64,000 nt of DNA from Smallanthus sonchifolius (GCA_023525975.1 CM042021.1:106871501-106935500), one strand, 5' to 3'. Positions 43,551 to 55,589 are shown, counted from the stretch's first letter. Numbers and translations are program-made. The notes: generated by a model not told the origin, from the letters alone.

Positions 43551-46500
43551 AACTGGTTGAGGCTACTGCTTCAGCAAAAAGATGTGGGTACTTGAGCTTC
43601 ATTTGGTCTTCTCGTTCCCAAGTAAACTCGGGTCCTCGTTTAGATTCCCAACGAATCTTGACAATAGGAATACGGCTGCGCTTGAGTTGTTTTATCTCAC
43701 GATCCATAACCTCGACTGGTTTTTCAACGAAGTGCATCGTTTCATCAATGCGCACATCGTCAAGAGGTATATGAAGGTTTTCATCAGCAAGACACTTCTT
43801 GAGGTTGGACACATGAAATGTAGGATGTACGCTGCCAAGTGATGGAGGTAACTCGAGCTTGTAAGCCACTTTCCCAATCCTTTCAAGGATCTTGAATGGA
43901 CCCACATAGCGAGGTGCTAGCTTGCCTTTCTTCCCAAAACGGATCACCCCCTTCCAAGGAGACACCTTTAGAAGTACAAGATCACCAACTTGGAATTCCA
44001 AGGGTTTGCGTCGTTTGTCGGCATAGCTCTTTTGCCGACTCCTCACAACTCGAATGTTGTCACGGATTTGGATAATCTTGTCGGAGGTTTCTTTAATTAA
44101 CTCGGGACCGGTGATTTGTGCTTCACCAATCTCGTTCCAACAGATGGGAGAACGACACTTACGACCATAGAGAGCTTCAAACGGAGCCATGTCGATGCTG
44201 GTGTGGTAACTATTGTTGTAGGAAAATTCGATAAGTGCCAAATGTGAATCCCAATTGCCACCAAAGTCGATGACACAGGCTCTCAGCATGTCTTCCAGGG
44301 TTTGGATTGTTCGCTCGGTCTGACCATCAGTTTGGGGATGGTAGGCCGTGCTCAAATCCAATCGTGTACTAAGTGCCTTTTGAAGAGATTGCCAAAACCG
44401 AGAAGTGAAACGAGCATCTCTATCGGAGATTATGTTCAAAGGAACGCCGTGACGACTCACGATCTCGTCAATGTAAATTCGGGCCAATTTATCAACCTTA
44501 TAATCTTCACGGATAGGCAAGAAGTGTGCGGACTTAGTGAGACGGTCAATGATCACCCAGATGCTGTCATAACCGCTCGAAGTGCGAGGGAGTTTAGTGA
44601 TGAAATCCATAGCTAGATTCTCCCATTTCCACACGGGGATTTCCGGTTGTTCAAGTAACCCAGAAGGACGTTGATGCTCAGCTTTGACTTTAGAACATGT
44701 GAGACATTTTGCTACAAACAAAGCAATGTCTTTCTTCATACCAGGCCACCAATATTGTGGACGAAGATTTTGGTACATTTTATCCGCACCAGGATGGATA
44801 GAATATCGAGACTTGTGTGCTTCGGTCATGATGAATGCTCGGAGATCGTTACGATCGGGAACCCAAATACGATTTAGAAAATAAAGCAAGCCATTGGTCT
44901 TAGTCTCTAATTGGAATTCAGCACCACAAGACATTTCCTCATACATATTGCCCTCGGTAACCGAGACATGTTGAGCTTCTAGAATACGAACTTGTATATC
45001 GGAATGGATCTTGACACTTTGAAGCATGACATGTTCCTTGCGGCTTAGTGCATCGGCTACAACATTAGCCTTGCCGGGATGATAACGAATTTCGCAATCG
45101 TAATCGTTGAGGAGTTCAACCCAACGTCGTTGTCTCATGTTGAGTTCCTTTTGGTTGAAGATATGTTGGAGGCTTTTGTGGTCGGTGAACACCACACATT
45201 TCGTGCCATAGAGATAATGTCTCCAAATCTTCAACGCAAATATGACAGCACCCAACTCCAGATCATGCGTCGTATAATTCTTCTCATGGATTTTGAGTTG
45301 TCTTGATGCATAAGCGATCACCTTGCCTCGTTGCATGAGAACGCAACCAAGACCTTGGTTTGAAGCATCACAGTAAACAACTAGATCATCTTCACCTTCA
45401 GGAAGGGTGAGGATAGGAGCATTGCACAACTTTTGCTTGAGAATTTGAAAGGCTTCTTCTTGTTTCGGTCCCCACTCATAGGGTTTACCTTTTTGGGTTA
45501 AGGCAGTGAGGGGAACAGCGATCTTGGAGAAATTAGAGATGAACCTTTGATAGTAACCTGCTAAGCCAAGAAACGAACGAACTTCGGTAGGGGTTTTAGG
45601 AGCTTTCCAATTCTTAACAGCTTCAATTTTGGCGGGGTCAACATGAATTCCCTTTTCATTGACAACGTGACCCAAAAATTGAACTTCTTTTAGCCAAAAT
45701 TCACATTTGGATAACTTGGCGTATAGCTGTTCGGTTTTCAAGAGATCCAAAATCAACCTAAGGTGTTGTTCATGATCTTCCTTAGTTCTTGAATAGATCA
45801 AGATGTCATCAATGAACACGATAACAAATTTATCAAGGTATGGTTTGCACATGCGATTCATGAGGTCCATGAAGACAGCAGGTGCATTGGTTAGCCCAAA
45901 AGGCATAACCATGAACTCGTAGTGACCATATCTCGTTCGGAAGGCAGTCTTGGGAATATCCTCCTCTTGCACACGGAGTTGATGATAACCAGATCGAAGA
46001 TCAATCTTCGAGAAGTAGATAGAACCTTGGAGTTGGTCGAAGAGGTCGTCAATCCTAGGTAAAGGATAGCGGTTTTTGATTGTAAGTTTGTTGAGTTCTC
46101 GATAGTCAATACACATGCGAAATGAACCATCCTTCTTTTTAACAAACAAGACTGGTGCACCCCACGGTGAATGACTCGGCCGTATGAAACCTTTGTCGGA
46201 GAGTTCTTGAAGTTGACTTGCAAGTTCTTGCATCTCGGAAGGTGCAAGCCGGTATGGAGCTTTAGCCACCGGGTTTGCTCCAGGTACAAGATCGATGCGA
46301 AATTCCACTTGCCGAACAGGTGGAAGACCGGGCAAGTCATCAGGAAAGACTTCGGGAAAATCCCGAACGATGGGGATGTCTTGTACACTCCTCTTTTTGA
46401 TTTCTTTTTGGATAACATGGGCTAGGAAAACCATGTACTTCTTTCGTATATACTTTTGGACGGTAATGCATGACATTAGTTTGAGTCCTTTACAAGGTTT

Positions 46501-48081
46501 CTCACCAAAGACCGTCAACGTTTCACTGGATGGGAGTGGTATACGGATGCATTTTTCAAAGCACATGACTTTGGCATGGTGCTTTGACAACCAGTCCATA
46601 CCTATGATGACGTCAAAACTCCCTAATGGCATTGGTACGAGGTTGATTGGAAAGGTGTGTTTATTTAGTTCTAGGGAGCAATCATAAATGATGGTGTCAA
46701 TTGTAACGGTGTTACCATCGGCTACCTCAACGGTAAAGGTTTTCTCTAGTTTAGACCGGGTTTTTGCAAGTAACGGTTCGAAGTCTAGTGACACAAAACT
46801 TTTATCGGCTTCGGTATCAATAAGTATAGAAGCATAATGATTATTCATAAGGAACGTACCGTTAACCACATCAGTGTTGGCCTGAGCCTCATTAGCGTTG
46901 ATGTTGAAAGCACGCCCACGAGCTCCGCCTTGGTTAACATTGATCAGTCTTGGGCACTGGTTACGGAAGTGGTTCGGGTCACCACATTCGAAGCAAGCAC
47001 GTCCATTTGCAATGGCGGGGATGGCTTGGTTAGTTGCTTGATGATTGGCTTGATTTGCTGGGTTGGTTTGGTTGGCAAGTGCCTTGGCTCGACAAATATT
47101 GGCTGTGTGGCCATGTTTCCCGCAGTGGTTGCAAAGGCGACAAGGTATGTTTGGAGGGTGATGGTAGTTGCAGGTGTTGCAAAGTGGGTGGTTGCCCCCA
47201 TAGGGTTTCTTTGCTGGGTTTTGAGCCATGGGTGCAACTTGATTTACTGGAGCAGCCGGAGTGATTACAGCACAGTTCTTGACCTTTCTCTTCCTAGTGT
47301 TGCGGTATGGTTCAGTTTGGACTTCTTTGACATGAGCGGGAGGTGTTGTTGTGTCAGAAACTTTCTTGGCACCCTTTCTTATAAGTGTACCCGCTTTAAC
47401 ATGATTGTCAGTAAGTGTAGCTGATAAACGGATAGCATCCTCCAGAGTAGCAGGATTTCCTCCTACCACAGTATCTTGAATTTGTCTAGGTAGACCACCA
47501 ATGTACTTTTCAATACACCTAGACAGAGGTGTAACCATGTGTGGCACAAGTAGACTCAGCTCGTGAAAACGGGTGGTGTATGCTAAGCTTTCACCACTAT
47601 CTTGAGCAAGATCCCAAAATTCCGCTTCTAGCTTTTTCATCTCATTTCGAGGACAGAATTCCTCAGTCATGATCCTTTTCAACTCATCCCACGGCAGTGC
47701 CATTGCTACATCCACTCCCCTAGTCCTTTTCTCACCATTCCACCAAGTAAGCGCCCTTTTTTGAAAGACACTAGTAGCATGACGAACACGGAGGTTGTCG
47801 GGACAGTCGCTATTGAGGAAAGTGCTCTCAATGCTTTCAAACCATTGAAGGAGTCCCGTGGCTCCTTCGCTGCCATAGAATTTGAGGGGATTACAGGAGT
47901 TGAAGTGTTTGAAGGTGCATTGTGGCGGGTTGGCACCACCACCACCTCCAGTAGCAGCACTTCCACTGGCATGGCCATTATTGTTGTTGTTGGCTTGGGT
48001 AATTTGGTTCACCAGCTGTGTGAGTAAAGCAGCCAGGTCAGTGTTATTGCTGTTGTTGCTGTTGACACGACGAGGAGGCAT
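43549..48081 (-). CDS. C Gag-Pol polyprotein, 1510 residues
   Basis: One frame from ATG 48081 (MPPRRVNSNNSNN) to TGA. Order: Gag core (about 60-230; ALTWWN, EEFCPRNEM); knuckles CNHCGKHGHTANIC (317-330) and CFECGDPNHFRNQC (363-376); protease; RT with D694 and FIDD 756-759; RNase H (D905; TDHKS); integrase with zinc-binding HKSRYSIHPG and CLTCSKVKAEH and catalytic D1159, D1220, E1256 (35 residues between the last two); GPF motif near 1395; chromodomain-like end (RWESKRGPEFTWER). The protease triad reads DTE (422-424), not DTG, so the protein probably cannot self-process. Expression would come from the right LTR. Length is normal for a Tekay-like chromovirus. Confidence 0.95.
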   Translation of the reverse strand: MPPRRVNSNNSNNTDLAALLTQLVNQITQANNNNNGHASGSAATGGGGGANPPQCTFKHFNSCNPLKFYGSEGATGLLQWFESIESTFLNSDCPDNLRVRHATSVFQKRALTWWNGEKRTRGVDVAMALPWDELKRIMTEEFCPRNEMKKLEAEFWDLAQDSGESLAYTTRFHELSLLVPHMVTPLSRCIEKYIGGLPRQIQDTVVGGNPATLEDAIRLSATLTDNHVKAGTLIRKGAKKVSDTTTPPAHVKEVQTEPYRNTRKRKVKNCAVITPAAPVNQVAPMAQNPAKKPYGGNHPLCNTCNYHHPPNIPCRLCNHCGKHGHTANICRAKALANQTNPANQANHQATNQAIPAIANGRACFECGDPNHFRNQCPRLINVNQGGARGRAFNINANEAQANTDVVNGTFLMNNHYASILIDTEADKSFVSLDFEPLLAKTRSKLEKTFTVEVADGNTVTIDTIIYDCSLELNKHTFPINLVPMPLGSFDVIIGMDWLSKHHAKVMCFEKCIRIPLPSSETLTVFGEKPCKGLKLMSCITVQKYIRKKYMVFLAHVIQKEIKKRSVQDIPIVRDFPEVFPDDLPGLPPVRQVEFRIDLVPGANPVAKAPYRLAPSEMQELASQLQELSDKGFIRPSHSPWGAPVLFVKKKDGSFRMCIDYRELNKLTIKNRYPLPRIDDLFDQLQGSIYFSKIDLRSGYHQLRVQEEDIPKTAFRTRYGHYEFMVMPFGLTNAPAVFMDLMNRMCKPYLDKFVIVFIDDILIYSRTKEDHEQHLRLILDLLKTEQLYAKLSKCEFWLKEVQFLGHVVNEKGIHVDPAKIEAVKNWKAPKTPTEVRSFLGLAGYYQRFISNFSKIAVPLTALTQKGKPYEWGPKQEEAFQILKQKLCNAPILTLPEGEDDLVVYCDASNQGLGCVLMQRGKVIAYASRQLKIHEKNYTTHDLELGAVIFALKIWRHYLYGTKCVVFTDHKSLQHIFNQKELNMRQRRWVELLNDYDCEIRYHPGKANVVADALSRKEHVMLQSVKIHSDIQVRILEAQHVSVTEGNMYEEMSCGAEFQLETKTNGLLYFLNRIWVPDRNDLRAFIMTEAHKSRYSIHPGADKMYQNLRPQYWWPGMKKDIALFVAKCLTCSKVKAEHQRPSGLLEQPEIPVWKWENLAMDFITKLPRTSSGYDSIWVIIDRLTKSAHFLPIREDYKVDKLARIYIDEIVSRHGVPLNIISDRDARFTSRFWQSLQKALSTRLDLSTAYHPQTDGQTERTIQTLEDMLRACVIDFGGNWDSHLALIEFSYNNSYHTSIDMAPFEALYGRKCRSPICWNEIGEAQITGPELIKETSDKIIQIRDNIRVVRSRQKSYADKRRKPLEFQVGDLVLLKVSPWKGVIRFGKKGKLAPRYVGPFKILERIGKVAYKLELPPSLGSVHPTFHVSNLKKCLADENLHIPLDDVRIDETMHFVEKPVEVMDREIKQLKRSRIPIVKIRWESKRGPEFTWEREDQMKLKYPHLFAEAVASTS

Positions 48082-48700
48082 TCTACAGATTTAGACACAA
48101 TAAGAGTTGTGAGATTTTCTTGGATTAAATAGAAGAATAAATAGATGCAAGTAGTTCATAGTTTGGATTGTACTCAAATAGTGACATAATCACTCGAGTA
48201 CTATGACATATTAAGGTTAATTCAAACTCAGATAATTATCAAGGAGACGTGCTTTAGCCTATAAGTAAACACTCATCCCGGGAATTCCCAGGAAAGCATA
48301 CGGGTCCCTCGGATGGTTGGGATTTATACGAAATGCTTTCCTAGACAGAAAACCCAGAATACAGGTGTCACTCTTCCAGATTGCACGTGTCCTTTAACAA
48401 TTAAACAAAGTCTAAAAACCTTAACGGGTGTAAAAGAAAATTTTATAGACCCAAGTCTAAGAATATGATTCAGGTTATGTTGATGATAACATGGAAGCAG
48501 GCATGAAGGATATGTGGTTTAGGATATGGGTAGGGATATTGTTTATTTAAGTTGTTATTCATATATACATATAAAACATGTAGCATATATCATATAGCAT
48601 GTAGCACATAGCATGTAAATCATGAAGCATGGCATAAGTGGGTATCCTAAAGTTATAGTCTAGGTCAAAGGTGTCTAATAACCTAATTCCCTATAACCAA
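48082..48700 (-). other. C 5' leader
   Basis: Non-coding leader between primer site and gag ATG. It contains a short run of ATGTAGCATATA-like repeats near 48560-48620. No conserved structure was recognised. Confidence 0.6.
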
Positions 48701-48713
48701 GGCTCTGATACCA
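48701..48713 (-). other. C primer binding site
   Basis: TGGTATCAGAGCC on the minus strand, three bases from the right LTR. Confidence 0.92.
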
Positions 48714-48716
48714 ATC

Positions 48717-50980
48717 TGTCACACCCCAACCGACGGCGGAAACATCGGGGCGTGAAGCGTGGAGACTGTTCATTGCTCATGGTTTGCTAAAGTTTGAATA
48801 ATTAATAATTGTTTTCATTGCAAATAGATAAGTTCAACAAAGCACAATCAATCCACAAAACATAAATGTAAATTACATCAAATAAGCTAGTTTAATTAAA
48901 TTCTAGGTCCAAAGTCCTATGTGTAGCATATCTTGATCACTTCAAACATTAGTACCTGAAACATGGTTAAAACAGGGTCAACTAGAAAGTCGGTGAGAGT
49001 ACATAGGTTTAATCGTGTGATAGCAAAATACGTGTTGTGTGCATACAGTTCAATACAATCATGACAATTAAGGCGTTTATGGAGAGAAAAACATCGTGTG
49101 ACCTATACAATCAAACCTTTGTAACTTGCACTCAAAATTTGTGTTGTCAGTAACAGTCACCCTACCTGGGTGGGTTTGTCAGACTCAATAGATCTACCAC
49201 TGTTTACTGTCGGCTGTTAGTTAATGATTGTACATGAAGAGCATAATAATTGGTCTACAAAATGTACTCAAGCACAAAGCGCAAAACTGTAAACATGCAT
49301 AGGATGGAACTGTATATGTGTATAATTGAAAACATGTAAATAGAACGCATGTTCCACCCCAAAACGTTTGTAAAATAGAGTAAAAGAGGGGCTATGTAAC
49401 TCACTTGTTATGCAGAGTGTAGGTCGCACAAGTAAGTATGTAATGGCGGTGTGTTGTAGATTGCTAAGTTCGACCTAATGAACAATGTATATGTGTTATT
49501 GATTTGCGTTATTTAATGACGGAAGTGAATTTGTCATTCTTAAACGTGTAGGGTTTGTCTTAAAAATAATAATTAACTATGTTATTTATTATATATATTT
49601 ATTTGTATTAGTTTAAGTAGTAGAATATTTATTTAAAATATAAGTTTAAATAAAAAAATGTTCATTCGGAACAGTGTAAGGTATTCCAGTAATTAGTTTA
49701 TAAAAATAATTATTTAAACTGTTATTTAATTTATTTATCAAATTAACAGAATAAAATAAAAATAAAGATTATGTTTAAGGGATGAGCACGACCGTGCTTG
49801 TATATGGCACGACCGCACACGGCACGTACGCGACCGCGCATGGTCGGTAACGCGCCCGTGGTTGGTCAGAAGTCAAAACAAGAGTCTGGTCCTGAGACAC
49901 GACCGCGTCCGTATCCGGCACGACCGAGCCTAGGGTTTTGACTAGGTCAGGACTTGGTTTGTTCGGTAAACACGACCGGGCCTCTTACGGGGCACGACTG
50001 TGCTTGGTCAGGAACGACCGCGCTCATAGGCTGGCGCGACCGTGTCTGGTCAATTCTAGAAGCAATTCGCCTGATTCTTGTAATAAAACAGATTAGAAAC
50101 TTAGGGTTTTCATTGATATGATGTTTGCGAATCGAATTACACCATTTAATTAGGTTTATATTCTGTTTATCGTGCCGATCGTTTAAAACCATTTTTTATC
50201 AAACTCAAATTCAATTCTGTAAAATCATGTAATGTGGTTACGAATTAAGTTAGGGCTTTCGATTAGCTTGGAGAGACGATCCTTATGAACTATTACTAAC
50301 CTGTTTTGAATGGGCAACAAGTGCAGACGGCTACGGGGAGACTTCGCGGCTTTTTCTTGATCGACAGACGAGATAGAGATGATGGAATGATGGATTTAGG
50401 GTTTAGGGAAGTTTATATATGTCTCGGGTAGGTATGGGCTTAACTTAATTCGTTTGATTCTTGCCCCAATTACTTGATTCGTTTTAAAAAAAGTCGGTTT
50501 AGAATTTGCGAGTATTTGGACGATTGCATGTGTATTTGGTCGTGTTTTAGTCTCAATTAGCCGAATATCTTCTTCTGCAAGTTTCGCGACCTTCTAAACG
50601 TGTTTACAATCTATTTTTGGACAAGATTTGAGTCGGTTTGACTTTGCGGAGTCAAACTGTAAACGAGGCGCGACCGTGCTTAATGTTAAGCACGACCGTG
50701 GTCATGGCACAAGCGCGACCGTGCTTAGGACTAAGCACGACCGTGCTTGTGTTGGTTTTGGAAATATCAAGACTAGTCCTTGTAGTTTTGTAATATTGAT
50801 GTTGTTTTGAGTTTTGGTCAAGTTTGGTCCTCGAGGTTTGTAAGATTGTTTTCGTTAATATTGTATTATAATGAACGCGTGTATGCTTGTAAGTGTATAT
50901 GAACAATAAATGTAAGGTTGAAATCTTTTATTGCACGGCATAAAATACATAGGAAAAACATGAAAATCAGAAAGGTTACA
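48717..50980 (-). repeat. C 5' LTR (right)
   Basis: Same length and order as the left LTR. It would drive the 1510-codon frame (TATATAAA near 50416). Confidence 0.93.
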
Positions 50981-50985
50981 CAAAA

Positions 50986-53170
50986 AAGTTGTGACATGTT
51001 TTCTCCCCCAAATAAAGACGGTAAAAAGGGGCCGTGAAACTCACCTGGATTGAGTAGTGGATTGGATCACACAAGAGAAAGGTTGGAACCACAAGTGTAA
51101 GTCTCAGATGACTTACGTATGCCCTAGAATTATAAACACATAAGATTAGGGTCATATGTGGTTTGTGACGACGACACGGAAGATTGAATGTTTTAACGCA
51201 TTCTAGGGGTTTAAGAGTAGACGAACGTGTCTACGGAATATATAAACTTCTTAATATAATAATTAAGATCAAAGCGTTACGTGTCGAACGTTAATAATGA
51301 ATAATAAATAAATTCGTACGTTAGAGTCGTTTTCAAAAGTTAGGAAAACAATATAATTTAATATATTATTTTTAGGTTCGTAGGATTAACTAAATAATCA
51401 TTTGTGTGGAAAAATAATAAATATATTATTTTTAATTGAATATATAAACGTGGGTAAATAATATAACAAATTATATTATGTATAGTTTTAAAACATCACA
51501 CGAGGTAATTAAACGAGGCGAAATAATATAAATTATATATTATTTTATAACACGAGTCACGGGTTGAAAATAATATAAACATATTATTTTATACGAAGTT
51601 ATGGTTTGAAAATAATATAAATATATTATTTTTTAAAAGTGGAAAATAATAATAAAAATAGGTTATAAAACCAAACCCGAGTCTACGGGTGGTTTCCTGG
51701 GCTAAAACACCTTAGTATAATATTATAATAATAGTGGAATGATTTTTATATAATAATAATCAAAAATGGTTTTTAAAAAGAAGTGGGTGTAGAGAGACTC
51801 GAACCCAGGTCTCTCACACACAAGCACACTGACCTAACCACACCCGCCCGCTAGGGTATCGCAACAGAATCTGGATTCAAATGGTTTTAACATACAAGTC
51901 AAATGGGATTCCCTCCCATAATCACCTGTAATCGAAACCCGTCCCAATACCCTCGATTACGTTTACAATTTGATTCCGAAGTATAGGGGTTTTGTTAATG
52001 ATAGGATTTCGAATCTGAGTGTGTGTTTAATTGTAAAATTTTACGTGATGAAGGTTGTTTAATTCCATATTCAAAATCCGAAATTTAGGTTTGAACTCAA
52101 GATCAAATTGATTAATTTCGATATTGGAATCAGTTGAAAACATAGGGTTTTTGCTAAACGAAGGATTGCGAGTTTGTTGATATGGTTTAATTGGATTAAA
52201 AATGTGTTTCAGATCAAAAGCCCCAAAACAAATTATGAACAAACCCTAGAATCTGGATCATGTTCAATTCGACGATATAAGCCCCGGATTTCATAGGGTT
52301 TTCAATCCAGACATCAAGACAAATCTAAGGATGCGTTTAATTTCATAAATGGACATCGAATTGATAGGGTTCGGCAAAACTGGAAATGTATGAACCCTAG
52401 ATTACTAGATCGAGACCAATTTGATGTTATAAGCCCTGTAAATGATAGGGCTTTCATTCAAGACATTGAAACGAAGCTAAGGGTGAGGTTAGTTACCAGA
52501 ATGGATGACGAATTGAGTGTAGTTGATTAAAATTGATGTCGAAGGTGACTGTTTTGATTCCCGGCGACTTCTGGTTCCACCTCCGATTGAATTGGTGCGT
52601 GCAACAGCTTCACAGAGTCTTGTTTGTCGTGTGCAGGAGTTCAATTGTGCGAGTGATACACAAATTCGATGAATTTGATTGATAAGGGACAAAGGTGTCG
52701 ACGGTTTCGGTTTAATTATCCATAATTGGGTTTGATTACGAATCAATGTCAGGTTTAATGAGTTAATGGTGGACGTTAATGACTTAATCGTGCATTATCG
52801 GTTACAAATCAGACAGAATTCGATCATAGGACTTGAATTTGAATCAAACATGCGAGTTTGACTTCTGAAAGTCAAATAGAATCAAGAAATCGTTAATTAC
52901 CAGATCAGTCCCTGTAGTTTCATGAATCCGAGTTTAAGAGTTGGCAGGGATGGTCCTTGTGGTTTGAATTAGGTTAACAAGGTTAAGAATTTAACTAGTT
53001 TGGCAATCAAAAGTCAACATGAATTAAATCACTCAATTTTGACTTTAAGAAGTCAACAGATTCAGTTTTGGGACTTGGTAGAACTAGTCCCTATAGTTTA
53101 AGGTGTAGTAGGGTTTAGGATTTAACTAGATTTGCTAACTGAGTTAGCTGAAAATGTCCGGATTGTCACA
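50986..53170 (-). repeat. B 5' LTR, second part
   Basis: Resumes after C at the matching base of the left LTR. It keeps the stretch (about 51886-52145) lost from the left LTR. The sequence ends GGATTGTCACA and is followed by CCCTA and the integrase of A. Confidence 0.9.
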
Positions 53171-53964
53171 CCCTAGAGAACATGCTTATGGCATGTGCCA
53201 TAGACTTCGGAAAGAATTGGGATACTCACCTACCCTTAGCTGAGTTTTCTTACAAAAACAGCTATCACACCAGTATCCAAGCCACACCGTTTAAAGCACT
53301 TTATGGTCGAAAGTGCCGATCACCTTTATGTTGGGCGGAAGTTGGTGACAGCCAACTCACTGGCCCTGAAATCATTCAAGAAACAACTGACAAGATCTTT
53401 AAGATCAGAGAAAGAATCAAAGTGGCTAGGGATCATCAAAATAGCTATGCTGACATAAGACGTAAGCCCTTAGAATTTCAAGTGGGAGACAACTTACTAT
53501 TGAAAGTCTCGCCTTGGAAGGGAGTTGTTAGATTCGGGAAACGAGGTAAACTCAATCCCCGATACATCGGACCTTTTGTGATCCTAGCCAGAGTAGGCCC
53601 GGTGGTTTACAAACTTAAACTACCTCAGGAACTCAGTGGTGTACACGACACGTTTCACGTGTCAAACCTAAAGAAATTTCTGTCAGACGAAACCCTTGTT
53701 ATACCACTCGAGGAATTTCACATTGACGAAGAACTCCACTTTGTGGAACAACCAGTTGAAATCATGGATCGAGAGATCAAGAAACTAAAACGGAGTCGCA
53801 TTCCAGTGAAGGTCAGATGGAACTCTAAGCGAGGACCAGAATTCACTTGGGAACGCGAGGACCAAATGAAACTTAAGTATCCCCAGTTTTTTAACAATAC
53901 ACCAGTGGCAGACAACGCCAACTCAATTTCGGGACGAAATTCTTCTAACTGGGGGAGGATGTAA
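53171..53964 (+). pseudogene. A integrase C-terminal part
   Basis: Continuation of the frame cut at 32794, starting with the target duplication CCCTA. It shows CAIDFGKNWDTHLPLAEFSY, GPEIIQETTDKI, SPWKGVVRFG, RYIGPFVILARVG, FHVSNLKKFLSDE, MDREIKKLKRSRIPVKVRWN and RGPEFTWEREDQM, the chromodomain-like end. This part is open for 260 codons. Its TAA is formed by bases 3-5 of the LTR. Confidence 0.92.
53925..53959 (+). promoter_or_regulatory. A pre-PPT hairpin and polypurine tract
   Basis: AATTTC-GGGAC-GAAATT (53925-53941), then CTGGGGGAGGA directly before the LTR. Here the hairpin lies inside the coding frame (residues SISGRNS). Confidence 0.78.
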
Positions 53965-55589
53965 CAACTGGTAATTTACCACATAATTATTTAAATATAA
54001 TTATTCAAAAATTATGCATATTAGACTAGTTTTAATGAATTAGGTCTAACCCGGTCCAGTAGAGTCCAACCCACACACAATTACACAAGAAATATTAGAA
54101 ATTTCCAAGATACAACGAACCCCATATCGCGTTGGTGATAAATTAAAATTTATATTTAAACGACTCGAAACGTCCTCTTATATTTATATAAATAGTAGAG
54201 AGTGCCCACCGTGATAAAACCTAAACATATGACAACGGTCACATATTTTAACCTAACAACTAAACTGTTATTATTTTTTATCACCCGACTCAAACCCGAC
54301 ACGTAACAACGAATGGAAACGATGACACGCGGGTATTATACCGGACTAATAACAAGCGGGTATCACCACCACACTACACCCTACCCCTACCCCCACGTAC
54401 CTATTTTCCCCTGCCACCCGTGCGCCACCCTTTCCTTCTCAGCCGACTTGTGCATGAAGCACCTCACCACCTTTTGATTCTTGTTCCCCACCTCCTAATG
54501 CACAAGAGGTAATACCCACCTTGATCCCCTATAAATACTTGCCTCCATGCACACCATCAAACACACCAAACTTCACACTCTCATCTCTCGGCTCCCTCTC
54601 TCACACCCGACACCACCATCTCCACATCTTCATAGTAGCAACATCACCACCATCTTAATCCTTGTTCTTCTTCTCGGAAACAACAACATCATCATCATAA
54701 CCACCACCTTCTCGGCTTCACTAGCAACCACAAGCATCACCTCACCACCACCAAGCCGTGAACTACCACCACCTTTTGTATCCTTCTCGACAACCTCCAA
54801 ACCACCACCGAACACCTCCCCTTCACCACCTCTGTCACACGCCACCTTCACCACCCTTCCCTCTCGTAACAGCAACACCAACAGCACCGTCCACAGCCCT
54901 CGACAGTCCCTCCTCTGCCACGTCCCAACCCTAGTCAGCCCCGACAACCACCGTCGTGCACCGTTTTCACCACCGCAACCCTCCGCCACCTTTTGCGGGT
55001 TATTTTTTGGACGAAAACCGGTCCTTTAGGGTCACCATTTCTCGCCTACGGTCACCGCATTACGTTCACGCGAGGCCTAAGGATCGTTTCGGGAGCTTAC
55101 AGAGTCGTACTGGATGTTACGGGAAGGAATCGGAACTCGCGTAAACACCGTCACCTTCTCCCGACTATTTACGTGAGCTTTCGATACATTTATTTTAAAG
55201 TTATTATACTTGGTGATATAATAGGTTGAAACCGGAATTATTAATTTAAAAACCGAGTTTAAACGTATAAAGGACGATTTGTATTTTTAATATATAAAAC
55301 ACGAGTTTGGGATATAATGGATATGGATTAAAAAGAATAGGTTAAAAACTCTATTTTTCATCATAATAAAATAAATGGGTAGTTTGTTTTATAAAAACAC
55401 ATTATTATTATATGTATTATAAATATAAAGGTTTTGTTTATATAAAATTATCTTTATGAACATGTCTCTATAAAACTACCCATAATGATTTTGTAAAAAA
55501 TTCAATTATCATATATATGTAAATCTTGGAGTTGGAAAAAGAAAATAAAATAATGTAATAACTATTTTTAGGTATTTTAATTACATCAC
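53960..55589 (+). repeat. LTR between A and A', truncated
   Basis: Very similar to 26120-27756. After CATCAC at 55589 it jumps to gag sequence matching 29415. About 1.66 kb (LTR end with stem-loop, primer site, gag start) is missing; AC is shared at both breakpoints. Confidence 0.93.

Larger units (their letters stand above)
41251..50980 (-). mobile_element. C: full-length Ty3/gypsy element, TSD CAAAA
   Basis: Two 2264-bp LTRs (41251-43514 and 48717-50980) that differ at only about a dozen positions flank an interior with primer site, one uninterrupted gag-pol frame, hairpin and polypurine tract. CAAAA flanks it at 41246-41250 and 50981-50985 inside the right LTR of B. It is the youngest insertion in the window. 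Confidence 0.95.
32795..53170 (-). mobile_element. B: Ty3/gypsy element lacking gag, hosting C
   Basis: Minus-strand element: 3' LTR 32795-35446, interior 35447-40559, 5' LTR 40560-41250 plus 50986-53170 (split by C). It has perfect TG/CA ends and a primer site next to the right LTR. Pol is recognisable from late protease to the integrase tail but full of stops. No gag is seen; 38735-40543 holds unrecognised sequence. The presence of an identically placed B' in A' shows it inserted before the tandem duplication. Confidence 0.92.
26120..55589 (+). mobile_element. A: Ty3/gypsy element hosting nested B and C
   Basis: 5' LTR 26120-29013, primer site 29017, gag-pol from 29151 interrupted at 32794 by B, resuming at 53171 and ending at 53964. 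The right LTR starts at 53960 and is cut at 55589. The integrase tail with its chromodomain-like end places it with chromoviruses. It lies inside the MULE/FAR1 pseudogene (target probably AAACA; the far end is not visible). Many stops show it is dead, and several are shared with the tandem copy A'. Confidence 0.92.

Noticed and set aside
46837..47424. Plus-strand frame of 195 codons
   Set aside because: Antisense shadow of the C gag and knuckle region. Trp and Cys runs are the complement of the Asn/Pro/Ala-rich gag.
43549..48081. Long open frame as a host gene
   Set aside because: It is a Ty3 Gag-Pol with all domains in order and lies between two near-identical LTRs.
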